Shown piece after piece: positions 51,899-60,500 of a DNA stretch of 64,000 bases. This DNA is from Pseudosulfitobacter pseudonitzschiae (GTDB lineage: Bacteria > Pseudomonadota > Alphaproteobacteria > Rhodobacterales > Rhodobacteraceae). Position 1 is the first letter of the stretch; each line of letters opens with the position of its first letter. Under the pieces are notes generated by a model. That model searched no databases. It was not told the DNA's origin and was given only the letters and a program-made list of their open reading frames with translations. The position numbers and the translations under genes are program-made. The stretch is taken from contig NZ_FQVP01000005.1 of the NCBI RefSeq assembly GCF_900129395.1, forward strand, positions 372,001 to 436,000. Direction: 5' to 3'.

Positions 51899-52324
51899 TT
51901 TGCATTTCCTCTCTGAGATCCACCTGTGAAGCTGAATTAGTACCCAACCTTAGCGCGAAGTAGCTGAATGAGGCAAATCTGCCTAAGTCCGTTCCATTCT
52001 GAAACGGGAACATGGCAATTAGGTGACCAGGAATGCGAAATTGACAGGTTGGGCGTTGCAAAGAAGGTTCCTGCGGATGGTTTTATGCTTGGTGCCGCCT
52101 CAATAGGAAGGAGGCTATCCGTGTCCGGTGGAATGTCCGCTTCCGCGGTGGATCTCAGGCGAGTTCGCACTTGCGGCGAACTTCCGGAATCCGCCCATGG
52201 TGCCGATTGACGCGAACGTCCCGAAGCCGACATTGTCGCTCTACGTAGTAAAAGTCCACCTACGGAACATTGCGACATTCTGAGGCTTAGATTGTCCTGG
52301 CGGGGCTGACTTGAAATGAACCGA
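51899..52324. other. region without clear gene
   Basis: About 425 bp between the sensor and arsH with no supported coding frame on either strand and no clear hairpin. It probably holds the sensor promoter (minus strand) and degraded DNA at a cargo-module junction. Confidence 0.4.
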
Positions 52325-53035
52325 TCAGATAGCTTTCTGATTTACGCGTACTGACAACTCCTCGGCGCTTTCTTTTCGCTCGCTGTAGCGATCCAACAGG
52401 TAATCCTTGCTGTCTCTGGCCAGAATCGTAAATTTCATGAGTTCTTCCATGACATCAACCACCCGGTCATAGAATGGCGACGGCTTCATACGGCCAGCCC
52501 CGTCAAACTCCAGAAATGCTTTCGGAGTGGAGGACTGGTTCGGGATCGTCAAGAGGCGCATCCAGCGCCCGAGGATGCGGAGCTGGTTCACGGCATTGAA
52601 GCTTTGTGAGCCACCGCTGACCTGCATGACGGCCAGCGTCTTGCCCTGCGTCGGCCGCACACCACCAAGAGAGAGTGGAATCCAGTCGATCTGCGTTTTC
52701 ATGATGCCAGTCATGGCACCGTGCCGTTCTGGTGAACACCAGACCATTCCTTCGGACCAGGTGACGAGATCACGCAGCTCCTTCACCTTTGGATGAAGGT
52801 CCTCTGCATCATCCGGCAGCGGCAGGCCAGATGGGCAATAGGTACGCGTTTCGGCTCCCAATCGCCTAAGTATGCGAGCCGCTTCCTCGGTCATCAACCG
52901 ACTGAATGACCGGCCCCGGAGCGAACCGTAAAGCAGCAGAATCCGTGGGGCGTGCTCAGCCCGTGCAGAACTCAGCAAGCGATCCCTGTCAGGGGCTTGG
53001 ATGTGCTCTTCGTCAAGGTTTGGGGTATCAGCCAA
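52325..53035 (-). CDS. arsH: ArsH NADPH-dependent FMN reductase
   Basis: A 236-residue flavodoxin-fold oxidoreductase: [16 protein letters not shown] (FMN phosphate site), [22 protein letters not shown] and [18 protein letters not shown] are ArsH signatures. Known to oxidise trivalent methyl/organoarsenicals. Start: a TTG at 53035 has GGAGG 8 bp upstream and overlaps arsC by 8 bp; an earlier TTG at 53056 lacks one. Last gene of the arsenic operon. Confidence 0.9.
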   Translation of the reverse strand: MADTPNLDEEHIQAPDRDRLLSSARAEHAPRILLLYGSLRGRSFSRLMTEEAARILRRLGAETRTYCPSGLPLPDDAEDLHPKVKELRDLVTWSEGMVWCSPERHGAMTGIMKTQIDWIPLSLGGVRPTQGKTLAVMQVSGGSQSFNAVNQLRILGRWMRLLTIPNQSSTPKAFLEFDGAGRMKPSPFYDRVVDVMEELMKFTILARDSKDYLLDRYSERKESAEELSVRVNQKAI

Positions 53036-53450
53036 CTCGGTTTCCCTCCGCGTCAATTAACGGCGTACCATCCTCTTTCGTCATTGGGCCAGGTGGCAGG
53101 TGGTCGAGAAGATCCAGTACCGCTTCGCTTGGTCGGCAAAGCCGGGTGCCTTTGGGGGAGCAAACGATAGGACGGTTCACCAAAACGGGATGCTCCAGCA
53201 TCGCTGCCAACAACGCGTCGTCGTCTACTGACGGATCGAGCAGCCCCATTTCCTTGGCTGGAGATTTTGTTGTCCGTAGTCCTGTACGCGGTGTCAAATC
53301 CGCAGCGGCAAACAGTGCCAACAGCTGCGGACGGGTCCAGCCCGTGTCGAGATAGGAGATGACCACGGGCGTCTCGCCCGAAGCTTCGATGATGGCCAGG
53401 ACGTTGCGGGACGTGCCGCAATCAGGATTGTGATGAATAACGACGGTCAT
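53028..53450 (-). CDS. arsC: glutaredoxin-coupled arsenate reductase
   Basis: A 140-residue ArsC of the plasmid R773 type. The catalytic cysteine is Cys11 in [10 protein letters not shown], and [16 protein letters not shown] carries the conserved arginines. Reduces arsenate to arsenite with glutathione/glutaredoxin. It overlaps acr3 by ATGA and arsH by 8 bp. The operon also encodes a second, unrelated arsenate reductase at 54540. Confidence 0.92.
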   Translation of the reverse strand: MTVVIHHNPDCGTSRNVLAIIEASGETPVVISYLDTGWTRPQLLALFAAADLTPRTGLRTTKSPAKEMGLLDPSVDDDALLAAMLEHPVLVNRPIVCSPKGTRLCRPSEAVLDLLDHLPPGPMTKEDGTPLIDAEGNRVG

Positions 53451-54514
53451 GCTGAATCCTTTCCGGAGGAAAACCAGTGCTGAGTTCTGTTTGCGAATGC
53501 GACGAGCGACAGCATCACCGGCACTTCGACCAACACACCGACGACTGTTGCCAGCGCAGCCCCAGACCCCAGGCCGAACAGGCTGATCGCGACGGCAACG
53601 GCCAGTTCGAAGAAGTTGGAGGTGCCGATGAGGGCACAGGGTGCCGCGACGTTGAAGGGAATGCCCCAAGCTCGCGCAGCACCGTAGGCCAAAAAGAAGA
53701 TGCCATAGGACTGGATTAAGAGCGGCACGGCAATCAGGGCGATCACGAGTGGGCGCTCAAGGATCACTTCCCCCTGAAAAGCAAAGAGTAGCACGACAGT
53801 AACCAGCAAGCCGATGATCGAGAACGGTTGAACGCGCGATTTGAAGGTATCGACAGCCGCTTCGCCGCCCTTGGCGATCAGACGCTTTCGCGTCATGTAT
53901 CCGACCAACAGCGGCAACATGACATAGAGGCCAACCGACAACAGCAGGGTGTCCCAAGGCACGACAATGTTCGTCGCCCCAAGCAGGAAGGCCACGATGG
54001 GCGCAAAGGCAAAGACCATGACGACATCGTTCACACTGACTTGCACCAGCGTATAGGTGGCGTCGCCGCGCGTCAGGTTCGACCAGACAAACACCATCGC
54101 GGTGCAGGGCGCAGCACCCAACAAGATCACGCCCGCGAGATAGGCTTGGGCGTCATCTGGCGGGATCAGGCCTGCAAAGACGTAGCTGAAAAACAGCACA
54201 CCGAGTGCTGCCATCGTGAACGGCTTGATCAACCAGTTCACCACCAGTGTAACAACCAGTCCTTTCGGCTTATCGCCCACTTGACGCAGCGCACCAAAGT
54301 CCACACCGACCATCATAGGATAGACCATGGCCCAGATCAGCACCGCCACGGGTAGGTTGACTGAAGCGATCTCCAGCGCAGCGAGTGCAGCAAACACACC
54401 CGGAAACAAGTTTCCAAGCAATAGCCCTGCGCCAATTGCCAATGTTACCCAGATGGAGAGCCAACGTTCAAAAGGTCCCAAGCCCGCCGCAGCGGGAAGC
54501 GATGTATCAGTCAT
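53447..54514 (-). CDS. acr3: ACR3 family arsenite efflux permease
   Basis: A 355-residue, ten-helix inner-membrane carrier that exports arsenite. The essential cysteine is Cys137 in [27 protein letters not shown] and [18 protein letters not shown] are the paired discontinuous-helix motifs of the family. Complete. Placed between the two arsenate reductases, so arsenite from either is exported. Confidence 0.95.
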   Translation of the reverse strand: MTDTSLPAAAGLGPFERWLSIWVTLAIGAGLLLGNLFPGVFAALAALEIASVNLPVAVLIWAMVYPMMVGVDFGALRQVGDKPKGLVVTLVVNWLIKPFTMAALGVLFFSYVFAGLIPPDDAQAYLAGVILLGAAPCTAMVFVWSNLTRGDATYTLVQVSVNDVVMVFAFAPIVAFLLGATNIVVPWDTLLLSVGLYVMLPLLVGYMTRKRLIAKGGEAAVDTFKSRVQPFSIIGLLVTVVLLFAFQGEVILERPLVIALIAVPLLIQSYGIFFLAYGAARAWGIPFNVAAPCALIGTSNFFELAVAVAISLFGLGSGAALATVVGVLVEVPVMLSLVAFANRTQHWFSSGKDSA

Positions 54515-54539
54515 GTCAGGCTTTCAGAAAAGTGGGGGG

Positions 54540-55049
54540 TTAATTGGCGTGGGCGGCAGAACGGCCAATCTCGTCGAGGTTGCGCTGGAGAGCCATCCGA
54601 TCAAGCGCGCCAAGCGGCAGGCTGACGAAGATGGAAATCCGGCTGCGGAGCATCCGATAGGTTTCCGAAAAGGCCAGCCGTTTGACGGCTTCCGGACCTT
54701 CAACGCCTGCGGGGTCAGGCATTCCCCAATGTGCGGTCATCGGCTGGCCGGGCCAAAAGGGACACTCCTCAGCCGCAGCATTATCGCAAACCGTAAACAC
54801 AAAATCCATTTGCGGCGCATCGGGGCCTGCAAATTCATCCCAGCTTTTTGATCGCGCGATGCTTGTGTCATGGTTAAGGCCATGCAGGAGATCAATCGTG
54901 TAGGGATGCGGTGTCGGACCTGGCCGTGATCCAGCGGAAAATGCTCTGAATTTTCCCATCCCTTCCCGATTCATGATGGCTTCCGCCATAATCGAACGGG
55001 CAGAATTTCCAGTGCAAAGGAACAAAACGTTGAAGATGTCCTTGTTCAT
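54540..55049 (-). CDS. arsC2: LMW phosphatase-type arsenate reductase
   Basis: A 169-residue low-molecular-weight tyrosine-phosphatase fold: the P-loop FLCTGNSARS with nucleophile Cys12 and general acid Asp in MPDPAGV. VFTVCDNAAAEECPFWPG carries two more cysteines that could relay the disulfide to thioredoxin or mycothiol-like partners. An AGGAGA sequence precedes the ATG. It follows arsR by 9 bp. Confidence 0.88.
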   Translation of the reverse strand: MNKDIFNVLFLCTGNSARSIMAEAIMNREGMGKFRAFSAGSRPGPTPHPYTIDLLHGLNHDTSIARSKSWDEFAGPDAPQMDFVFTVCDNAAAEECPFWPGQPMTAHWGMPDPAGVEGPEAVKRLAFSETYRMLRSRISIFVSLPLGALDRMALQRNLDEIGRSAAHAN

Positions 55050-55058
55050 GTCTGTCTC

Positions 55059-55391
55059 CTAACAGGCGCAAGCGAGTTCGTTGATAACGGGTTGGCACAT
55101 TTCCGGGCGGCCTCCGCAGCAGTCCTCCATCAGGAACGCAAGCAAGCCGCGCATTCCCTCCATGTCGGCAAAATAGCGAATACTGCGTCCCTCGCGCTCG
55201 CTTCGGATCAGACCCGCCCGCGCCAGTATCGCGAGGTTGTTCGACATCGTGTTTTGAAGGACATTGAGGGTCTGGCCGATGTCGCCAGCGGACATGCCAG
55301 TCTCGCCAGCCTTGATGAGGAGACGGAATACATCGAGGCGAATGGCCTGACTGAGTGCAGCGAAAGCGTCGAGAGCGTGATTCTTATCCAT
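55059..55391 (-). CDS. arsR: ArsR family arsenite-responsive repressor
   Basis: A 110-residue winged-HTH repressor: DAFAALSQAIRLDVFRLL, SAGDIGQTLNVLQNTMSNNLAIL as recognition helices. The C-terminal tail has cysteines in EDCCGG, MCQP and ACAC, candidates for As(III) binding of the C-terminal type. Start ATG 55391 (MDKNHALDAF) has no ribosome site; the transcript probably begins just ahead of it. First gene of the ars operon, reading away from attR. Confidence 0.9.
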   Translation of the reverse strand: MDKNHALDAFAALSQAIRLDVFRLLIKAGETGMSAGDIGQTLNVLQNTMSNNLAILARAGLIRSEREGRSIRYFADMEGMRGLLAFLMEDCCGGRPEMCQPVINELACAC

Positions 55392-55393
55392 AA

Positions 55394-55427
55394 ATCTAGA
55401 ATTGTAGATATGTATAGCTTGAGTCAA
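55394..55427 (-). promoter_or_regulatory. arsR promoter/operator
   Basis: On the minus strand TTGACT (55427-55422) and TACAAT (55406-55401), spaced 15 bp. An inverted repeat ATCTA-N6-TAGAT (55394-55409) covers the -10 and start site. The leader is only a few bases. Confidence 0.55.
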
Positions 55428-55542
55428 GATTGCTTTTTGTCACCTGAGCGTTTGCCAATTTTCCTGCTTAGCTGACGTTCACCTAAACGCAGCAAAGGTC
55501 TGCTCTCCGCCCTTGAAGGCCGAGTATGAGACAAGTTGACTA

Positions 55543-55648
55543 TGTCCCAAAGCAAGATTTTTGAACCACGTTCAGCAAAAGATCGTGGGACACGTCGGTC
55601 ATAAGTTGTTGATATTTATGAAGTCTAATGACGGTTGCTTTGGGACAC
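55543..55648. promoter_or_regulatory. candidate integrase arm-type sites, right
   Basis: TGTCCCA (55543-55549), CGTGGGACAC (55584-55593) and TTTGGGACAC (55639-55648) in the gene-free DNA (55428-55687) just inside attR. The same word occurs as an inverted pair next to attL. Confidence 0.5.
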
Positions 55649-55687
55649 CCCTAGGTTGAAAACAAAGCAATTTTCCCAACTAAGGTC

Positions 55688-55708
55688 AGTCCGGCCTTGG
55701 GTACCACC
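55688..55708 (+). other. attR core
   Basis: Exact copy of 21465-21485 (3' end of tRNA-Leu plus flank), without the rest of the tRNA. Right boundary of the element. Confidence 0.92.
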
Positions 55709-55752
55709 CTGATTTTGTTGCAGAAATCGGGGGCCTCACAGGGGAACACAAA

Positions 55753-55799
55753 CATCGGTGTTATCGGAGTGTTACCACCTTTGTCACCGATGGGTGCTT
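55753..55799 (+). terminator. possible original tRNA-Leu terminator
   Basis: CATCGGTG (55753-55760) pairs with CACCGATG (55785-55792) across a long loop and is followed by a T-run at 55798. Before integration this would have followed the tRNA directly. The long loop makes it uncertain. Confidence 0.3.
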
Positions 55800-55814
55800 T
55801 TTCGTTCTCACAGA

Positions 55815-55945
55815 TCACCGCTTCGCCCTCATCTGAATCACTTTGTTGGCCGCCTCAGACCGGCCGCGCGCATAAATATCCGTGGTCGATCGCTGGGTGT
55901 GCTGGGCGGCGTGTCGCAGTGAATAGGGGGCGATCAGGCTTTGGC
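55815..55945 (-). pseudogene. C-terminal remnant of a second tyrosine integrase
   Basis: Minus-strand frame PYSLRHAAQHTQRSTTD then IYARGRSEAANKVIQ, ending at a stop at 55815-55817. It matches the end of tyrosine recombinases: His near the H-x2-R/H-W boxes and the nucleophile Tyr in STTDIYA. Not part of the integrase at 21572 and outside attR, so a scar of an earlier insertion at this tRNA. Confidence 0.65.
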
Positions 55946-56143
55946 CTCGGTGATGCCCCCTGCGCGGCTGTCCCTGAGTTGCAGGTCTCCGAGCAGGTCG
56001 ATTTCCAGACCCGCAAGCGTCATTCGATCCAGTTCTTCAACAGCCAGGAACGTGCCGCTTGCTTCGGGGGGGCCAAGTTTGCCAAGTGAGGTCAGCGAAG
56101 CGCCCATCGCGACGCGCCCAAGGGCGAATTCCTTTGCTGGTCA

Positions 56144-56722
56144 TCAGTGACCGCCGTCCCGCAGGCGGGCTTGGGGCGCGCGTTGTGACGCCTGTGCGGG
56201 TGCCGCCGCGATCCATGTTGCAGATCGGTCGTCCCAAACAAGCCCCGCGGCCACTTTGGCGGCATAAAGCCCTCCATCGCCGAACCCGTAGCTCACCGTT
56301 TCCGGGATACACTCAAGCCGACTGAGGACCTCGCCGTTGCGGGCGACTTCGACCCATCCGAAATGCCGGGGACCAAGCTGCATCTCCTCGTCCGAGAAGG
56401 GCCGCTCGAAACCGCCGCCAACTTCATAGCTGAAGCCGTCTTTGTAGAATGTGACCCGCTCGTGTATGGCCGTCCCCGAACCGGACCAGGGTTCGAAATC
56501 CACCAGCGCCACCGGTTCCGAAAGAAACAGATCGGGCGCGCCGCCAATGGGTCCATAGCGATAGGTCGCAACCTGGTTGTCCGAACAGACCATGACCTCT
56601 GTGTCGCGATCCGCAATCTGGCAGGAGGTGAACATTTCCAGCCCATCCGGACAGCCCGCGTTTGCGGCACTGGCGAAACACCCTCCAAGTCCAACAAGAC
56701 AGGCACCCGTCAACTTGCGCAA
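56144..56722 (-). CDS. secreted hypothetical protein
   Basis: A 192-residue protein with a signal peptide (ACLVGLGGCFASAANA, cleavage near residue 22). The mature part has several Cys (AGCPDG, TSCQIA, VMVCSD, LECIPE) that may form disulfides. No family recognised. Region 55946-56143 shows no gene. Confidence 0.65.
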   Translation of the reverse strand: MRKLTGACLVGLGGCFASAANAGCPDGLEMFTSCQIADRDTEVMVCSDNQVATYRYGPIGGAPDLFLSEPVALVDFEPWSGSGTAIHERVTFYKDGFSYEVGGGFERPFSDEEMQLGPRHFGWVEVARNGEVLSRLECIPETVSYGFGDGGLYAAKVAAGLVWDDRSATWIAAAPAQASQRAPQARLRDGGH

Positions 56723-57586
56723 ATTCCTATTCCCTCTGTCACAGGTAACACGTGGACCTTTTCCCGCAGATCAGGTGGTTTGCCTATCCAAAACTGCCGC
56801 AGAGGCGGCTTATCGTAGGGGGGCAGATCGTCTGCCAGAGGATCAACGCCTATGTACCCCCTGCGAACAAACGCACAGTCGCTGAACAGGCGTCGTGGCA
56901 ACGGCCACCCCCTTGAATGCGGGGACGAATCGGTCCGATAAGCTGCTTTATTGGCCAATTTGAGCCAAAATCTCATTTAGGACACAATTGGTTCCGGTTT
57001 GGGAACGTGCGCGGTCCTGGTCATCGATAAATTAGGGCAAAAACTAGGCACAACCTGAGGGATGCGTGTTGTTTCTGTATTGGAAACGGACTTCTTGGGT
57101 TTTGTCTGTTTTCACGTGTTTCAGGGGCAAGAAACATTGAATTTTGCGATCTCTCGCGGAAACAATCTGGGCAAAGGCCTGCACAACTTCTGGCTGAATT
57201 GCGCCTCAACTTTGTTTAAAATGCAGCAATGTTGCGAATTTACGGACATTTTTTCCTTTGTTCGCCCCATTGGCAATTGTATGACTGATCCTGCCCAACT
57301 GGGGGGCGATGTCTGTAGGTCACGGGGGCGACCGCACTGAGGCACACCAAATTTCGGTGTGGAAGATGTGCGTCCGCCGGGTTGCTGCCGCAACACCGTA
57401 TACGCAATGTGGTCAAGGTCTCTCCTTGGCGACTGAACCTGTGTGTCAGGTCATCTTCCCATCATTTGTGTGTTTCTGCGCGGGTCGCCCGACCGATGCA
57501 GGAATCGTTCTTTAAAGGGTTCGAGTTTGGTTAGTCCGCGGCGGTGCGGCATTGGCGTGCGCCACGCCTTTAGAGGAAATACACTG
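56723..57586. other. long region without clear gene, upstream of giant RTX gene
   Basis: About 860 bp. Short frames on both strands (e.g. 56710-56976 minus, 57062-57340 plus) have odd composition and no ribosome sites. Lower GC than surroundings between 56950 and 57270. Most likely regulatory and untranslated leader DNA of the RTX gene. Confidence 0.4.
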
Positions 57587-60500
57587 ATGACATTTTTTTA
57601 TGATCCGAAGACTCCCGTGGACCCGAAGACGCCCGAGAAAACCACACGCGACGGCGTGGTGGACGGTGACAACAATGCCAACGTGATCAACGCGGCCTAT
57701 ACCGGTGACCCGGAAGGCGACAAGATTGACAACAACGATGCGATCATCGGCACGGACACCGGTGATCAGGATATCGTTGATGCGCGGGGCGGAGACGACA
57801 AGGTCTATGCGGGCGCAGACGATGACGAAGTTTATGCAGGCGCGGGCAACGACACTGTATACGGCGGCACCGGCGACGACCTGATCTATGGTGACAGCGG
57901 CTATACCGGCGGCACCATCGGCAAGACCACCGGCGACGAGAACATGTTCCGCTGGAGCGAGTTGCCCGATCCCGATGGATCATGGCATGGCAAGGTCGAC
58001 GACGGCGACGATCTGGAAAACATGACGCTGACCCAACAGGTTGGTGGCGTCAAAGTGACCGTGAAAACGCCGCCGCGTCCCTCGTGGCACTCGAACGGTC
58101 TTGAAACCGAGTTTGACAACGAAGCCATTTACGTTGGCGGTCTCAAGGACAGCATCAACACCCGTTCCAGCCTGGAGTCCGAAGCGGACAACGGTGAAAG
58201 CGGCACCTACAAGATCGGCTTTGACAAGGCGGTTGATCAGGTTCGGTTCAACATCACCGACATCGATGCCGATGTGGGGTATGTCCGCGTGCTGGCTTAT
58301 GGGCCCGATGGCACGCTTATCCCGGTTGATTTTCAGGCCGGTTCCGGTCTGTCCGTGGGTGGCAACAACACCATCACCGCCAATGACGACCACCAGGATG
58401 CACGCACCGATGCAGACGCGTCGGTGACCGTCACAATCACCGGCCCCGTCAGCCGGATCGAAGTGATCCACGCAGGCGACGGCCATGGCCAGTCGAACAT
58501 CTACATTTCCGACATCGGCATCGTCGAAACCTTTGAAACCATCGAAGGCACCGACGGCGAAGCAACCGCAGCACAGGGTGCGGGCGCCGATTTCCTGAAC
58601 GGCGACGCAGGCAACGACACGATCTATGGTCAGGGCGGTGACGACACCATCAACGGGGGTGACGACGACGACCTTCTGGTTGGTGGTTCGGGCAACGACA
58701 GCATCGACGGTGGTTCGGGCAATGATGTGATCTATGGCGACAATGCCGGTGAAACACCGCCCTCGTCGACCGAGACCGTGCGCGAAAGCTTTGAGTGGGA
58801 TCAGGCGGGCGTGGCCAACGGCCATGACCTCGACGGGTTCACCCAGAACACCGGGAACGTGAATGTCACGTTCAAGATTCTGCAGGAAACCGGTGCCGCT
58901 GATACCGAATTCTCGACCGACCAGCAAAAAATCCACTCGATCAAGGATGACGGCAAAGGCGTCGACGCCTACAGCTCGCTGGACAGCGAAACCAAGGGGC
59001 AGGGCAACCAGGCCGATTACGAGCTGTCGTTCAGCGATGCGGTGGAAAACGTGTCCTTCCGCGTCAACGACATCGACGGTGACGGTGTTGTGCGCATTCG
59101 TGCCTATGACGCGAACGGCAAGGAAATCAACGTCGACATGACCGGCGGTGCCAAGCTGACGCTGATCGACAGCGACGGCAAATTCGGTGTCGACACGGCG
59201 GACAGCAACGGCGGCTACGAGGAAGATACCTCGGGCAACTATTCGATCCTGGTGGACATTCCTGGCCCCGTCAGCCGGATCACCATTGAGCATGATCAGA
59301 ACGGTTCGAACAACTCGGGCATCAATGTCACAGACATTTATTTCGATGCAAAGGTCGGTGTGCCGGCCGGTGAGGACGGCAACGACGTCCTGAACGGCGG
59401 CGACGGCGACGACATGATCTTTGGCGAAGGCGGCAACGACACGCTGACCGGCGGCCAAGGTGACGACACACTGTCCGGCGGCGATGATGCCGACGTGATC
59501 TTTGGCGGCGCGGGCGATGTGGTCGATGGCGGGGCAGGCGGCTTTGACGCTGATCCGGCCAAGAACACCGACAACGATACGCTGGACCTGACCGGCCAGG
59601 GGCCGTTCTATATCACCGACAAGGTTGTGGACAGCAACGGCAACGGTTTCAACGGTACAATCGTCTTTGTGGACGGTGACGGCAAACCGACAGGCGACAC
59701 GCTGACGTTCACCGAGATTGAAAACATCATCGGCGACGAAGTGAACCGCGGCCCCGACGCCATGGACGACACCGCGACCACGGATGAGGACACAGCGGTC
59801 ACCATCGACGTGCTGGCCAACGACACCGATCCCGATGGCGACACGCTGACCATCAAGTCGGCCACTGTGCCTGCCGATCAGGGCACCGTTGAAATCGTTG
59901 ACAACAAGCTGGTGTTCACGCCCGCCGAGAACTTCAACGGCGACGCGACCATCACTTACGTGGTTCAGGACGGCAACGGCGGTGAGGACACCGGCGAGGC
60001 GGTTGTGACCGTAAACCCGGTCAACGACGATCCGGTTGCCGTGGACGACACAGCGACCACCGACGAAGACACTGCCGTGACCGTGGACGTGCTGGCGAAT
60101 GATACCGATGTGGACGGCGACACGCTGACGATCAAATCAGCCACTGTGCCTGCCGATCAGGGCACCGTGGAGATCGTGGACAACAAACTGGTGTTCACGC
60201 CCGCCGAGAACTTCAACGGCGACGCGACCATCACTTACGTGGTTCAGGACGGCAACGGCGGCGAAGACACCGGCGAGGCGGTTGTGACCGTAAACCCGGT
60301 CAACGACGATCCGGTTGCCGTGGACGACACCGCGACCACCGACGAGAACACGGCCGTCACAATCGACGTTCTGGCCAACGACACTGATGTGGACGGCGAC
60401 ACGCTGACCATCAAATCGGCGACTGTGCCTGCCGATCAGGGCACCGTGGACATCGTTGACAACAAGGTGGTATTCACACCCGCAACCGACTTTGTCGGGG

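Larger units (their letters stand above)
21465..55708. mobile_element. 34.2-kb integrative element in tRNA-Leu
   Basis: Bounded by an exact 21-bp direct repeat formed by the 3' end of tRNA-Leu and three following bases (21465-21485 and 55688-55708). It carries a tyrosine integrase at the tRNA end, a lambda-like repressor switch, phage-type early operons on both sides, an iteron-like array, and then cargo: mcrBC, an epimerase, stress proteins, IS elements, a TetR operon, a beta-glucan-type polysaccharide locus and arsenic resistance. No phage structural genes, conjugation genes or terminase are seen. One repeat-to-repeat unit is 34,223 bp. Confidence 0.9.

Noticed and set aside
56710-56976. 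88-codon minus-strand frame upstream of the secreted hypothetical protein
   Set aside because: Composition unlike a real protein, no ribosome site, overlaps the neighbouring start.
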